Origin: Tenacibaculum sp.
GTDB lineage: Bacteria; Bacteroidota; Bacteroidia; Flavobacteriales; Flavobacteriaceae
Length of the DNA: 64,000 nucleotides
NCBI GenBank assembly: GCA_022448525.1
Contig: JAKVCX010000001.1
Location: forward strand, 360,734-424,733
Direction: 5' to 3'
Below the pieces are notes generated by a model. It was given only the letters and a program-made list of their open reading frames with translations, was not told the origin of the DNA and did no database searches. This document shows positions 1-9,872 of this stretch, one piece after another. The first letter of the stretch is position 1, and every line of letters begins with the position of its first letter. The position numbers and the translations under genes were made by a program.

Positions 1-1
1 A

Positions 2-1636
2 CACTTCCTCATATTAGTCATTTTCTTTTTCCTTGGTGAAAAAAGTCTTTTCAGCCAAGAAAAGTCAATTAAACTACAATCAAATGATTCGATAGAAAAT
101 GTCGTATTAAAGAAAATAGACATTACTAAAAACGACTCTAAAAACTCTATTCTAAAAAAACTACGAGAAGAAGGTTATTTTTATTCCAACATAGATTCAA
201 TAAACAAACAATTAGATAAAGTAACATTATTCCACGTTACATTAGGACAGAAAATAGATAGCCTTATTTTAAGAATCCCTACTAAGTTTAACTATTTAAG
301 AAAAGATCTCCCGATATTAGAAAACCCCACTTTAAAAACTAAGTTCACCAACTTTAATTCTATAATCACCGAAATACAAAATCACTTTTCAAAACAAGGT
401 AAACCGTTTACTAACATTAGACTTCAAAACATTTCTTTAGACAAAGATTTGATTTATGCCGATCTTGATATTCAAGAATCAAAACAAAGAACCGTCGATA
501 AAATTATCATTAAAGGTTATAACAATTTCCCCAGTAGCTACATAAAACACTTTCTTGGAATTAAAGAAGGAATCAGGTTCAACAAAGAACAAATCAACTC
601 TTCTGCGAAGAACATTAATAACTTAGAATTTGCAAGATTAATAAAACCAGCCGAAGCCCTATTCAATCAAGACTCTACAACACTTTATTTATATATTAAA
701 AAGTTGAACAGAAACAATTTTGATGGTTTACTGAATTTCTCAACCAATCCAGCAAACCAAGAACTCTTAATTACTGGAAACCTTAATATAGATTTTATCA
801 ACCTAATCAATACTGGAGAAGAACTAAAGCTTGAATGGAATGCCAATGGTAACCAAAGCCAAAACATAAATGTAAGAACGAAAATTCCATTCATTTTCAA
901 TTCCCCTATTTCCAACAATACTCACTTTTCGATACACAAACAAGACTCTACATTTTTAAACTCAACGTTTAACACAACTTTCGATTATTTCCTAAACCCT
1001 AAAACTAAACTAGGAATCAATTACGAATCTACAAGTTCTTCAAATACTTTAACAACCGCAACAGACAACCTGAGCGACTACACAAACAACTTTGGAGGAA
1101 TTAGCCTTAGCTACAATACTCCTAAGAATCATGAAATATTCCGAACTAAATTCTTTATGTTAATCCAATACCATTTTGGTAAAAGAACTACAGACTTATT
1201 TAATGATAATCAACATAGAATAAAATTTCAATCTTCATACATATTTGACATCAACAGAAAAAATTCCATCTTCTTAAGAAATCAAACTAACCTCTTGTTC
1301 TCAAGCAACCTTCTAACAAATGAATTATTCAGAATTGGAGGCCCAACTACAATAAGAGGAATAAATCAACAAAGCTTATTCACACACCAATACTCTTTTT
1401 TCAATCTAGAATACAGAATCCAAACAGCATCAAAATCATACCTCTACAGTGTAACCGATTTTGGAATAGCAAAAACTATCAACAAACTCAACCAAAATAT
1501 CTTATCTCTTGGAGCCGGTTATTCTTTCTTCATAAACCAATCGAAAATAGACATCATTTTTAGCGGAAATCTTAACAACACACCCAACAACAACAAAGGG
1601 TTTAACGCTTCTTTAAGCTTCAAAAACTACTTCTAA
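2..1636 (+). CDS. Omp85/surface-antigen-like outer membrane protein, 5' truncated
   Basis: The reading frame is open from base 2 to the stop at 1636, so the gene starts just outside the window. The first residues look like the hydrophobic core and end of a signal peptide (FFFLGEKSLFSQ), so only a few residues are missing. The N-terminal third contains alpha/beta stretches typical of POTRA repeats (around bases 490-700: RTVDKIIIKGYNNFP, then IKEGIRFNKEQIN). The remainder is alternating beta-strand sequence ending in an aromatic residue (KNYF). IGGPTTIRGINQ near base 1340 matches the (V/I)RG(F/Y)-type motif of the Omp85 barrel (BamA, TamA, FhaC). It is probably an outer-membrane insertase or translocation protein; which Omp85 branch it belongs to is uncertain. 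Confidence 0.75.
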   Translation, partial: HFLILVIFFFLGEKSLFSQEKSIKLQSNDSIENVVLKKIDITKNDSKNSILKKLREEGYFYSNIDSINKQLDKVTLFHVTLGQKIDSLILRIPTKFNYLRKDLPILENPTLKTKFTNFNSIITEIQNHFSKQGKPFTNIRLQNISLDKDLIYADLDIQESKQRTVDKIIIKGYNNFPSSYIKHFLGIKEGIRFNKEQINSSAKNINNLEFARLIKPAEALFNQDSTTLYLYIKKLNRNNFDGLLNFSTNPANQELLITGNLNIDFINLINTGEELKLEWNANGNQSQNINVRTKIPFIFNSPISNNTHFSIHKQDSTFLNSTFNTTFDYFLNPKTKLGINYESTSSSNTLTTATDNLSDYTNNFGGISLSYNTPKNHEIFRTKFFMLIQYHFGKRTTDLFNDNQHRIKFQSSYIFDINRKNSIFLRNQTNLLFSSNLLTNELFRIGGPTTIRGINQQSLFTHQYSFFNLEYRIQTASKSYLYSVTDFGIAKTINKLNQNILSLGAGYSFFINQSKIDIIFSGNLNNTPNNNKGFNASLSFKNYF

Positions 1637-1695
1637 AAAAAAACTTTCATTTTAACAAAAACACTATCTGATTCACATTTTATTAACCTTTTTTA

Positions 1696-1726
1696 TTGTT
1701 TTTTTAAGTTTATTTTAAGACTTTAG
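1696..1726 (+). promoter_or_regulatory. Putative promoter of susC1
   Basis: TTG at 1696-1698 is followed after 20 nt by GACTTTAG at 1719-1726. The same TTG-N20-GACTTTAG arrangement occurs in front of susC2 (11318-11348). It resembles the Bacteroidota -33/-7 promoter (TTG and TAnnTTTG) with two deviations in the -7 box. Confidence 0.5.
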
Positions 1727-1752
1727 CAAACATTAATTCAAATAAATACAAA

Positions 1753-4700
1753 ATGATAACAAAATTTAATGGAATTTTGGCGCTATTCTTTGCGTTTATT
1801 GTGCAAATATCCTTTGCACAAGAAAAAACAATTTCAGGTATTGTTTCAGATCAATCGGGACCACTACCTGGAGTTAGTGTGCAGAAAAAAGGTTCTGCAT
1901 CTGGTACAGAGACTGATTTTGATGGTAAGTATACTATCAAAGCGAAATCAGGAGATGTATTAATCTTCAGATTTGTTGGAATGAAAACAGTTGAAAAGAC
2001 TGTTGGTAATTCAAACACAATCGACGTTGTTATGGGAGAAGACAGCAACGTATTAGAAGAAGTAGTTGTTACAGGGGTAGCAACAGGTACTTCTAGAAAA
2101 AAATTAGGGGTTTCGGTAAATTCAATTTCTCTGAAAAAATTAGAGTCCCCAGGAACTCAATCTATTGATCAAGCTTTACAGGGTAAGATTGCTGGTACTA
2201 TCATCCAGTCTACTACTGGTCAGCCAGGTCAACAGCAAAACATTATTTTAAGAGCGATTAACTCTCTTAATAGCTCTCAACCAATGATCTTAATTGATGG
2301 AGTACAAATCTTAGACTCTAGTTCAAGTATCGGTGGTGCATCTAACCAAAGTTCACGTTTAGCTGATATTGATTTTAGCACGGTTGAAAGAGTTGAAACT
2401 ATTTCTGGTGCTGCTGCGGGTACAATTTATGGTGCTCAAGGAGCAAACGGGGTAATTAACATTATCACTAAAAGAGGTAAAGCAGGAAAAATGAAAGTAA
2501 CTGTTAGAACTGACGTTGGTGTTGTTGACGCTATCGCAGGTGATGGTTTAAGAAGATCTAGCTTACACAGATACCAAACTGATGCTCAAGGATTCTTAAC
2601 TGACTTAAACGGAGTAAGAGTTACCGACTTAAACAACGAATCTCAATACGGTGCAGTTGCAATTAACACAAGAACTGTAGGAACTAGCCAATTAGGAGAT
2701 GCTGGTATCAACGATACTCCATACGCAGAGCAAACTTTTGACGCTACTGATGTTTTATTCAATACAGCAGTAAATCAAACTTTAGGAGTTAACTTAGTAG
2801 GAGGTTCAGAAAAAACTAGCTATTTATTAGCTGCAAACAGAACTCAACAAGAGTCAATCTTAGTTCCTGGAGAGTATGTTAAGTATGATGCTCGTTTTAA
2901 CCTAGGAATCGATTTAGCTGAAAATTTAAAAGTTTCAGGTCGTTTTGACGTTATTAACAGTTCAAATGATACTGGTACAAACACAGATAACGCTAATGCA
3001 AATAACTTAATCAACAACGTATTCCAAAACTTACCACACGTTGATTTATTAAACACTAGAAATAGTGATAATGACTTCGTTATTCAACCAGATTTAACGG
3101 ATCCAAACTCAACTAACCCATTCTTCTTTAGAAGATACCAAACAAGGTTAGATGAAATTACTCGTTATATTTCTAACTTTAACTTAAACTATAGTCCTAC
3201 TGACTATTTAACGTTTGATGTTAAGTACGGTTATGATACGTATACTCAAAACTTTACTTTCTTCCAAGAAAATAAAAGCGACCACCAACAAGAGAGAGTT
3301 CTAACAAACAACAAAACTGGTAGAATTAACTTTATCACAAATCAGGAATATTTCCAGAACTTCTTAGCTTCTGCTACATTAAGTCTTGATTTTAAAGAAC
3401 AATTTGGATGGGATACTAACATCGTATCTACTACTACAATTAACTTTGACTGGAGAGACAGAAATTTAGTTTCTAATAGTGTAAGCGGTACTGACAACCC
3501 ATTCGGAGCATTCGGAAGCTACAATATTAGCCAATCAAGTACTAAAGTATTTAACGGTTACTCAGAATCTCCATTTAGAACTTACGGTTACTTAGTAAAC
3601 CAAAAATTTGACTTTGGAAGTTTATTTGGATTCTCTGCCGGTTTCAGACAAGATTTCTCAAATAGATTTGGTTCTGGATTAGACTTTACGTTCCCAAGAG
3701 CAGATGCTTATTTCAATATCGCTGATACTTTTGAAAGCGACTCAGTTAATTTATTAAAATTAAGAGCTGCTTATGGTGAGGCTGGTATTCAACCTCCATT
3801 TGGTGATAATATTATTACTTTACAAGGAACTACATTAGGAGCTGATGTTGGTTTATCTTTCCCAGCAACTTTACAAAATGAAAGCTTAGAGGTAGAAAGA
3901 ACTAGTGAATTAGAAGTTGGTTTAGACTACGGATTTACACCTAGCGAAGGAGCTTGGTTCTCTAACGTTAGTGGTTTCATTAACTACTTTACTAGAGAAA
4001 ACAATGGAGCAATTTTCGGAGGTGAAACAGCAACATCTACTGGTTCTGGATTAATCACTTCTAACAACTACGATTTATCAAGTAACGGTTTTGAACTTTC
4101 TGCTGATACTCAAGTTTACACATCTGAGGATTTTGGATGGAACTTTGGTGTACGTTTTACTAAGTCGACAGCTACACTAGATAGAATTGCTAGTGGACAA
4201 CCATTAGTAGTTAACAATAACTTCGTTTTAGAAGAAGGTCAAGAAGTAGGAACTTTCTCATTATTTAAAGTTGTTACTGACATTAACGAAACCGACTTAG
4301 AAGGTAACCCAATTATCGCTGCTGCTGATCAAGGTGACTATACTCAAGCAAGTAGTGGTTATATTGTAAATAAAAACACTGGTAATGTTGTTATCACTCC
4401 AGACAAAAGAACTTTAGGTAGTTCTCAACCTGATTTTGTAATGACTTTCATTAATGATTTCCAAATCAGTGATTTCGTTAACGTTTCTATGCAATTAGAC
4501 TGGTTCCAAGGATTAGACGCTTATAACAATGCTAAGCAATGGTTATACAACAACGGTTTACATGCAGACACTTCTGTACCTGTAACAATTGAAGATCCAT
4601 CAGGAACACCACAAACTGGTGCTTTCGTTCAGTATTATACTTCTTTATATAACACTAACGTTCCTTTATCTCACTTCTTAGAAGACGCGTCTTTCTTAAG

Positions 4701-4929
4701 ATTAAGATCTGTTGCGGTAAACTTTAAATTAAAGAAGTTCATTAAAACTGACTTTATTGATGCATTAGATGTAAGAATTTCAGGAAGAAATTTATTAACA
4801 ATTACTGATTACACTGGTTTAGACCCAGAAGCTTCAAGAACTTTTGGTAACACTTTCCAAAGAGGTTTTGACGAATTTACTATGCCAAACACAAAGAGTA
4901 TTAACTTAGGCGTAACTGTTTCTTTCTAA
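1753..4929 (+). CDS. susC: SusC/RagA-family TonB-dependent outer membrane transporter
   Basis: This 1058-residue protein imports an oligomeric nutrient across the outer membrane using TonB energy, together with the SusD lipoprotein downstream. Residues 1-22 form a signal peptide ending SFA/Q. Residues about 25-100 are a carboxypeptidase-regulatory-like beta-sandwich (GPLPGVSV...TDFDGKYTIKAK). A TonB-box-like EEVVVTG follows, then the plug domain (about 118-235, with QALQGKIAG and GANGVINIITKRG) and a long beta-barrel ending in SF. The segment after the TonB box reads GVATGTSRKKLG rather than the commoner VVGYGT. The substrate cannot be read from sequence. susD1 starts 19 bp downstream, and the two surely form one operon. 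Confidence 0.93.
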   Translation: MITKFNGILALFFAFIVQISFAQEKTISGIVSDQSGPLPGVSVQKKGSASGTETDFDGKYTIKAKSGDVLIFRFVGMKTVEKTVGNSNTIDVVMGEDSNVLEEVVVTGVATGTSRKKLGVSVNSISLKKLESPGTQSIDQALQGKIAGTIIQSTTGQPGQQQNIILRAINSLNSSQPMILIDGVQILDSSSSIGGASNQSSRLADIDFSTVERVETISGAAAGTIYGAQGANGVINIITKRGKAGKMKVTVRTDVGVVDAIAGDGLRRSSLHRYQTDAQGFLTDLNGVRVTDLNNESQYGAVAINTRTVGTSQLGDAGINDTPYAEQTFDATDVLFNTAVNQTLGVNLVGGSEKTSYLLAANRTQQESILVPGEYVKYDARFNLGIDLAENLKVSGRFDVINSSNDTGTNTDNANANNLINNVFQNLPHVDLLNTRNSDNDFVIQPDLTDPNSTNPFFFRRYQTRLDEITRYISNFNLNYSPTDYLTFDVKYGYDTYTQNFTFFQENKSDHQQERVLTNNKTGRINFITNQEYFQNFLASATLSLDFKEQFGWDTNIVSTTTINFDWRDRNLVSNSVSGTDNPFGAFGSYNISQSSTKVFNGYSESPFRTYGYLVNQKFDFGSLFGFSAGFRQDFSNRFGSGLDFTFPRADAYFNIADTFESDSVNLLKLRAAYGEAGIQPPFGDNIITLQGTTLGADVGLSFPATLQNESLEVERTSELEVGLDYGFTPSEGAWFSNVSGFINYFTRENNGAIFGGETATSTGSGLITSNNYDLSSNGFELSADTQVYTSEDFGWNFGVRFTKSTATLDRIASGQPLVVNNNFVLEEGQEVGTFSLFKVVTDINETDLEGNPIIAAADQGDYTQASSGYIVNKNTGNVVITPDKRTLGSSQPDFVMTFINDFQISDFVNVSMQLDWFQGLDAYNNAKQWLYNNGLHADTSVPVTIEDPSGTPQTGAFVQYYTSLYNTNVPLSHFLEDASFLRLRSVAVNFKLKKFIKTDFIDALDVRISGRNLLTITDYTGLDPEASRTFGNTFQRGFDEFTMPNTKSINLGVTVSF

Positions 4930-4948
4930 AATAAAAACAAATATTAAG

Positions 4949-6538
4949 ATGAAAAAAATTAAATTATTATCGATATTCGTTTTAGGTTTATTAGCCTCAT
5001 GTCAAGATAATCTTATCGATACTGACATTGAACCAGTTAACCAAAACGAACCGACCTTAGCTGCTTTACAGACCCCAACAGGTATGTCAGGTTATGCTAA
5101 AGGAATATACGTTCACACCACTGACCCTAACAGAAGTGTAAACTTCTGGTTTATTACAGGATATCATGAAACAATGGGTGACGTTTTAACAATGCCATGG
5201 GGTAACTTTGGTGGTCGTTGGGTAAACCAACCTACTTCTATTGAGTTAGACAACAACGTTCTTACTGCTCCTCCTGCAGGAGTAACAGTTCCGGCTTCAC
5301 AAACAATTTTACCACCAGCTGGAGGTCCACAACCAGGAGAGATTGCCGTGAGAAACACAAGAGCAGCAGGTTCTGATAACCCAACTCAATACGAATGGGC
5401 TGAATATTATGCTGTAAATAATCATGCAAATGTTATTTTATCTAATATTGATGCAACTTCTGATCTTGATGCTTCGCAAAAAGACGCATATAGAGCTTGG
5501 GCTTTATGGTGGAAAGCATATGCATACCACAGACTTGGATTAATGTATGAACAAGGTGTTATTAATGACGCTCCAGGAGAAACTAATAATGCTTTTGTTA
5601 ACAGCGCAGCACTTCTTGACGAATCAAATAGAGTACTTGACGCACTTACAACAGTAATCAACGGAGTGACTGACGTAACTTCATTCAACAGCATTTTAAC
5701 ATCTGTTCAAGTTGCAATTACAGCTAACAAAGTTGACATGTCTGGATTAGTAAAGAACATCAATAGTTTAAGAGCTAGAAACTTAGTTTATGGAACTAAA
5801 GTTAATGATATGACTACTGCTGATTGGAATAATGTAATTACTTGGTGTAACAACGGAGTAAACAACAATTCAGATGCTTTCGATATGACTTCTGAAGCTA
5901 CTGTTTTAGACAATAGCTGGTTACCAGGTGTCGTATCAGGATTCTGGTACTTCCCTAGCCCACGTTTAATCCAAGATATTAACTCAGGAGATAATCGTTT
6001 AGACGCATATTTTGATCCATTTATTTTCCCTAACCCAAGAGGAAGAGGAATTCAGTATGGATGTAACTATTTCTGGAAAGACCCTTCTCCTATTGTTTCA
6101 GGAACTGCAGGAGCTGTTCAGTTATATTACGGTGCTTCTCATGAAGAAAATGAGCTTTTATTAGCTGAAGCTAAAATCAGAACTTCTGACGTAGAAGGTG
6201 GTTTAGCTCACTTAGATGCTGTTAGAGCCTTACAAAATTCAGGATTAGCTCCAACTGTAGGAACTGGATTAACTCAAGCAGAAGCATGGGAAGAAGTTCG
6301 TAAAGAAAGAAGATTAGCCTTAATTTTCAGAGGTCTTTCTTTCTATGATGCAAGACGTTATGGTGTTGCAGGTGGATCTAGAACAGGTGCTTGGGTACTT
6401 GGTATTACAGATAACTCTGTACCAGCTACTCCTTACACGCCTATTTATACAAATGCAACTATCAATTACAATTATTTAGAATACTGGCCAGTTCCAGCTT
6501 TCGAGAGTGACTTTAACTCTCCTGGAGCCCAAAACTAA
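4949..6538 (+). CDS. susD: SusD/RagB-family nutrient-binding lipoprotein
   Basis: This 529-residue surface lipoprotein would cap the SusC1 barrel and bind substrate. The N-terminus MKKIKLLSIFVLGLLASC has a lipobox with the lipidated Cys at residue 18. The helical N-terminal part (YEWAEYYAVNNHANVIL; AYRAWALWWKAYAYHRLG) fits the TPR-like repeats of SusD. The C-terminal EENELLLAEAKIRT and EEVRKERRLALIFRGLSFYDARRYG are hallmark SusD_RagB segments. The gene is followed by a strong terminator at 6552-6590, so the next gene may depend on read-through or another promoter. Confidence 0.92.
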   Translation: MKKIKLLSIFVLGLLASCQDNLIDTDIEPVNQNEPTLAALQTPTGMSGYAKGIYVHTTDPNRSVNFWFITGYHETMGDVLTMPWGNFGGRWVNQPTSIELDNNVLTAPPAGVTVPASQTILPPAGGPQPGEIAVRNTRAAGSDNPTQYEWAEYYAVNNHANVILSNIDATSDLDASQKDAYRAWALWWKAYAYHRLGLMYEQGVINDAPGETNNAFVNSAALLDESNRVLDALTTVINGVTDVTSFNSILTSVQVAITANKVDMSGLVKNINSLRARNLVYGTKVNDMTTADWNNVITWCNNGVNNNSDAFDMTSEATVLDNSWLPGVVSGFWYFPSPRLIQDINSGDNRLDAYFDPFIFPNPRGRGIQYGCNYFWKDPSPIVSGTAGAVQLYYGASHEENELLLAEAKIRTSDVEGGLAHLDAVRALQNSGLAPTVGTGLTQAEAWEEVRKERRLALIFRGLSFYDARRYGVAGGSRTGAWVLGITDNSVPATPYTPIYTNATINYNYLEYWPVPAFESDFNSPGAQN

Positions 6539-6551
6539 ATATGAATTAATC

Positions 6552-6590
6552 AAGGAAGGGGTTGTGTTACACAGCCCCTTTTCCTTTTAA
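6552..6590 (+). terminator. Rho-independent terminator after susD1
   Basis: A long imperfect hairpin pairs AAGGAAGGGG with CCCCTTTTCCTT, with an inner GTGT/ACAC stem, and ends in a T-rich tract. It lies 13 bp after the susD1 stop and 25 bp before the next gene. Confidence 0.75.
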
Positions 6591-6614
6591 TAACATTAAA
6601 TTTTCTGTTGATTA

Positions 6615-9600
6615 ATGAAAACCAAGCTTATTTTTATAGCACTAATCTCCCTCATTTTTAGTAACTGTAAGAACAAACTCCCTTTAAAAAATCAGACGAA
6701 ACAAGATTACCTATTTAAAAAATTAACACCCGACGCTACTGGAATTTCGTTTAGAAACGAAATAAAAGACGACGTAAAACACAACATTATAAACTACATA
6801 TACTATTATAATGGTGCTGGAGTAAGCGTAGGTGACTTCAACAATGACAACTTACCTGATCTCTTTTTTGTATCAAATAAAGGAGATAACAAACTATACC
6901 TGAACAAAGGAAACCTAAACTTTGAAGACATCACTGAAAAAGCAGGGATTCAAGGAAAAGCAGACTGGCAAACAGGAGCAACAATTTTAGACATCAATAA
7001 CGATGGACATCTAGATATTTACATCTGTGCGGTATCAGGTCTTTTAGACTTTAAAGGCCACAATGAATTATACATAAATAACGGAGACAATACCTTTACC
7101 GAAAAATCAAAAGAGTACAATTTAGACTACATAGGATATTCTACACAAGCTTACTTTTTTGACTACGATAAAGACAATGATTTAGATGTATACATCGTAA
7201 ATCATGCAGTTCACACAAAAACATCTCACGGACCAGCATTATTAAGAGAAAAAAGAACTGGATTAACTGGAGATGTTCTATTAAAAAACACAAACAACAA
7301 ATTCACAGACTACAGTGGAGAAGCAAAAATATTTGGTGGAGCGAATGGATATGGATTAAGTGCTTCTATCGCTGACTTTAATAATGACGGATGGGAAGAT
7401 ATTTACGTTTGTAACGATTTCCATGAAGACGATTATTATTACTTAAACAACCAAGATGGAACTTTTACCGAATCATTAGCTGATAAGTTTTCAATGATTA
7501 GTAGATTTTCTATGGGTAGTGATGCTGCAGATATAAATGGTGATGGCTTTCAAGACCTTATTACCCTTGACATGCTTCCTAAAGATGAAAGAGCGGTAAA
7601 AGAATCAGAAGGTGACGATACTATGTTGAACGTCCAGCTTCAGTTACAAAAACTAGGATACAAGGATCAATATGCTAGAAATATGCTTCAGATCAACAAT
7701 TCTGGAAAATTCTTTAATGAAGAAGCACTATATAATGGTATAGCTGATACTGATTGGAGTTGGAGTCCGCTCATTGCAGATTATGATAATGACGGCCATC
7801 AAGATTTATTCGTTGCTAACGGAATTTTAAGACGACCAAATGACTTAGATTTCAGAATGTACGTTGCTAGTACATATAAATATCGAGATAAAAATCAATC
7901 TAAAGATGAATGGCTATTAAACTCTCTACAAGAGATGCCAAAAGGTGATATGCCTAACCAAATTTTCAGAGGAAATTCTTCTAAATTTGAAAACAAAAAT
8001 GATGATTGGATTGAGGACGTCGCTAGCATATCAAATGGAGCAACTTACGCCGATTTAGATTTAGATGGAGACTTGGATTTGATCATAAACAACATGAATG
8101 ACTTTTCTAGCATTTATGAAAATACGACAACGAACAAAAACTTTGTAAAACTTAAATTTAACTACACTGAAGGAAACCCGAATGGAATCGCTACCAAAGC
8201 AATTGTTTACACAAAAAAAAACTCTCAATTAAAACAACTTTTTAATTCAAGAGGTTTTATCTCATCAGTAAGCAACAATTTACATTACGGACTTGATACT
8301 ATTTCTAAAATTGATTCGGTACGTGTTATTTGGCCAAACAACAAGACTCAATTACTTAAAAATATTAAAGCAAACGAACTTAACAACATTGCATACAATC
8401 AAAAAGAATCTACAACTTGGCAATACAAAAAAAAGGAAACCGAACAAATTTTTAAAAAATCGGATATTATAGATTTTAAGCATAAAGAAGATAAATACAA
8501 TGACTTCTATGTTGAAAGATTAATCCCATATAAGGTCTCTACTTCTGGACCAACTATAACAACTGGAGACATCGACAATAATGGCTTTGATGATTTATTT
8601 ATAGGGAACTCTTGTGGAAATTCCGCGAAACTATACTTGAACAACGGTACAAAACTGATTCCTACTAAATCAGAAGCTCTAGAAAACGACGCCTTCTTTG
8701 AAGATACTTCATCAACCTTTTTTGATGTGGATAATGATGGCGACCTAGATCTTTATGTGGGTAGCGGAATTAATGAGCGTAGAAATTGGAAATATGAATT
8801 AGACAGATTATACATTAATAATAATGGAAATTTTGTTCGCTCGAATTCAATTCCAGAAAACAGAAATATTGCTTCTGTTGTTAAAGCTTATGACTACGAC
8901 AATGATGGAGACATGGACTTATTTGTAGGTAATCGATCGAATCCAAACGATTTTGGACAATCTGTTGCTTCTTATATTTTAGTTAATGACGGAAAAGGCA
9001 ACTTCTCCATTGATAAAAACTTCAATTTAGTATCCCATGTAACTGACGCTATATGGACAGACCTAAACAATGACAATAAGAAAGACCTTATTGTTACCAC
9101 AGAATGGGATTATCCTAAAATTTACCTTAATAATAATGGTAGCTTAACTCTTTCAAAAGAATTCCCGAATTTAATGGGGCTTTGGCAGACAGTAACAACT
9201 TTTGATATTGATGAAGATGGAGACAAAGATATTTTACTGGGGAACTGGGGAACTAACACCAAATTCCGAGCATCTGAAACAGCTCCTCTAAATATGTATC
9301 ATTCCGATTTTGATAATAATGGTAAAAAAGAGACTGTTTTAGCATATAATATTGATGGTAAATACTACCCAATATACTCCAAGGATGAATTAGCATCTCA
9401 AATGAATATTATAAAAAAGCGATTTGTCAAATACGAGGACTATGCTACAAAAACTATTGAACAAGTTCTAACACCTAAGGAAATAAAAAAGGCTACAAAA
9501 TACTATGTGAATAATTTAAACTCAGGGTATATTGAAAATAAGAACGGTACATTTGACAATTTTGTTTCGCTTCCGAAAACTTTTCAACTTTCCCCTATAA

Positions 9601-9872
9601 ATTCTTTCTGTAAACTATCCATCAATAACAATCCTAATTTATTGATTTTTGGAAACAACAAATCTGTAAATACTTATCACGGTGGATACGAAAGCAATAA
9701 AGGAATTTTATTAAGAAACGTTAATGACTATTCTAGTAGTACTAATTTTGGTATAATGCCATTTGAACAAGAAGTAAGAAATTCTATTTTACTTAATTTT
9801 AAAAACCAAAGAACACTTTTAATAGCTCCAAATAACGAGTCTATTCAATCATACACGATTAATGAAAAATAA
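6615..9872 (+). CDS. FG-GAP/VCBS repeat lipoprotein with ASPIC/UnbV-type domain (CRTAC1-like)
   Basis: This 1085-residue exported lipoprotein has the lipidated Cys at residue 18 (LIFSNC). Many FG-GAP/VCBS repeats with DxDxDG calcium loops (DFNNDNLPDLF, DINNDGHLDIY, DYDKDNDLDVY, DVDNDGDLDLY and others) indicate a beta-propeller-like fold at the surface. An ASPIC/UnbV-like domain at about residues 510-590 contains VRVIWPNNKTQLLKNI. The family is recurrent in Bacteroidota next to SusC/SusD genes; its biochemical role is not established. The last 11 bp overlap the start of the haloperoxidase-like gene, which indicates translational coupling. Confidence 0.85.
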   Translation: MKTKLIFIALISLIFSNCKNKLPLKNQTKQDYLFKKLTPDATGISFRNEIKDDVKHNIINYIYYYNGAGVSVGDFNNDNLPDLFFVSNKGDNKLYLNKGNLNFEDITEKAGIQGKADWQTGATILDINNDGHLDIYICAVSGLLDFKGHNELYINNGDNTFTEKSKEYNLDYIGYSTQAYFFDYDKDNDLDVYIVNHAVHTKTSHGPALLREKRTGLTGDVLLKNTNNKFTDYSGEAKIFGGANGYGLSASIADFNNDGWEDIYVCNDFHEDDYYYLNNQDGTFTESLADKFSMISRFSMGSDAADINGDGFQDLITLDMLPKDERAVKESEGDDTMLNVQLQLQKLGYKDQYARNMLQINNSGKFFNEEALYNGIADTDWSWSPLIADYDNDGHQDLFVANGILRRPNDLDFRMYVASTYKYRDKNQSKDEWLLNSLQEMPKGDMPNQIFRGNSSKFENKNDDWIEDVASISNGATYADLDLDGDLDLIINNMNDFSSIYENTTTNKNFVKLKFNYTEGNPNGIATKAIVYTKKNSQLKQLFNSRGFISSVSNNLHYGLDTISKIDSVRVIWPNNKTQLLKNIKANELNNIAYNQKESTTWQYKKKETEQIFKKSDIIDFKHKEDKYNDFYVERLIPYKVSTSGPTITTGDIDNNGFDDLFIGNSCGNSAKLYLNNGTKLIPTKSEALENDAFFEDTSSTFFDVDNDGDLDLYVGSGINERRNWKYELDRLYINNNGNFVRSNSIPENRNIASVVKAYDYDNDGDMDLFVGNRSNPNDFGQSVASYILVNDGKGNFSIDKNFNLVSHVTDAIWTDLNNDNKKDLIVTTEWDYPKIYLNNNGSLTLSKEFPNLMGLWQTVTTFDIDEDGDKDILLGNWGTNTKFRASETAPLNMYHSDFDNNGKKETVLAYNIDGKYYPIYSKDELASQMNIIKKRFVKYEDYATKTIEQVLTPKEIKKATKYYVNNLNSGYIENKNGTFDNFVSLPKTFQLSPINSFCKLSINNNPNLLIFGNNKSVNTYHGGYESNKGILLRNVNDYSSSTNFGIMPFEQEVRNSILLNFKNQRTLLIAPNNESIQSYTINEK

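Noticed and set aside
6840..9250. Tandem DNA repeats or CRISPR-like array from the many Asp/Asn-rich motifs
   Set aside because: The repeats are protein-level FG-GAP/VCBS calcium loops with irregular spacing and differing DNA sequence.
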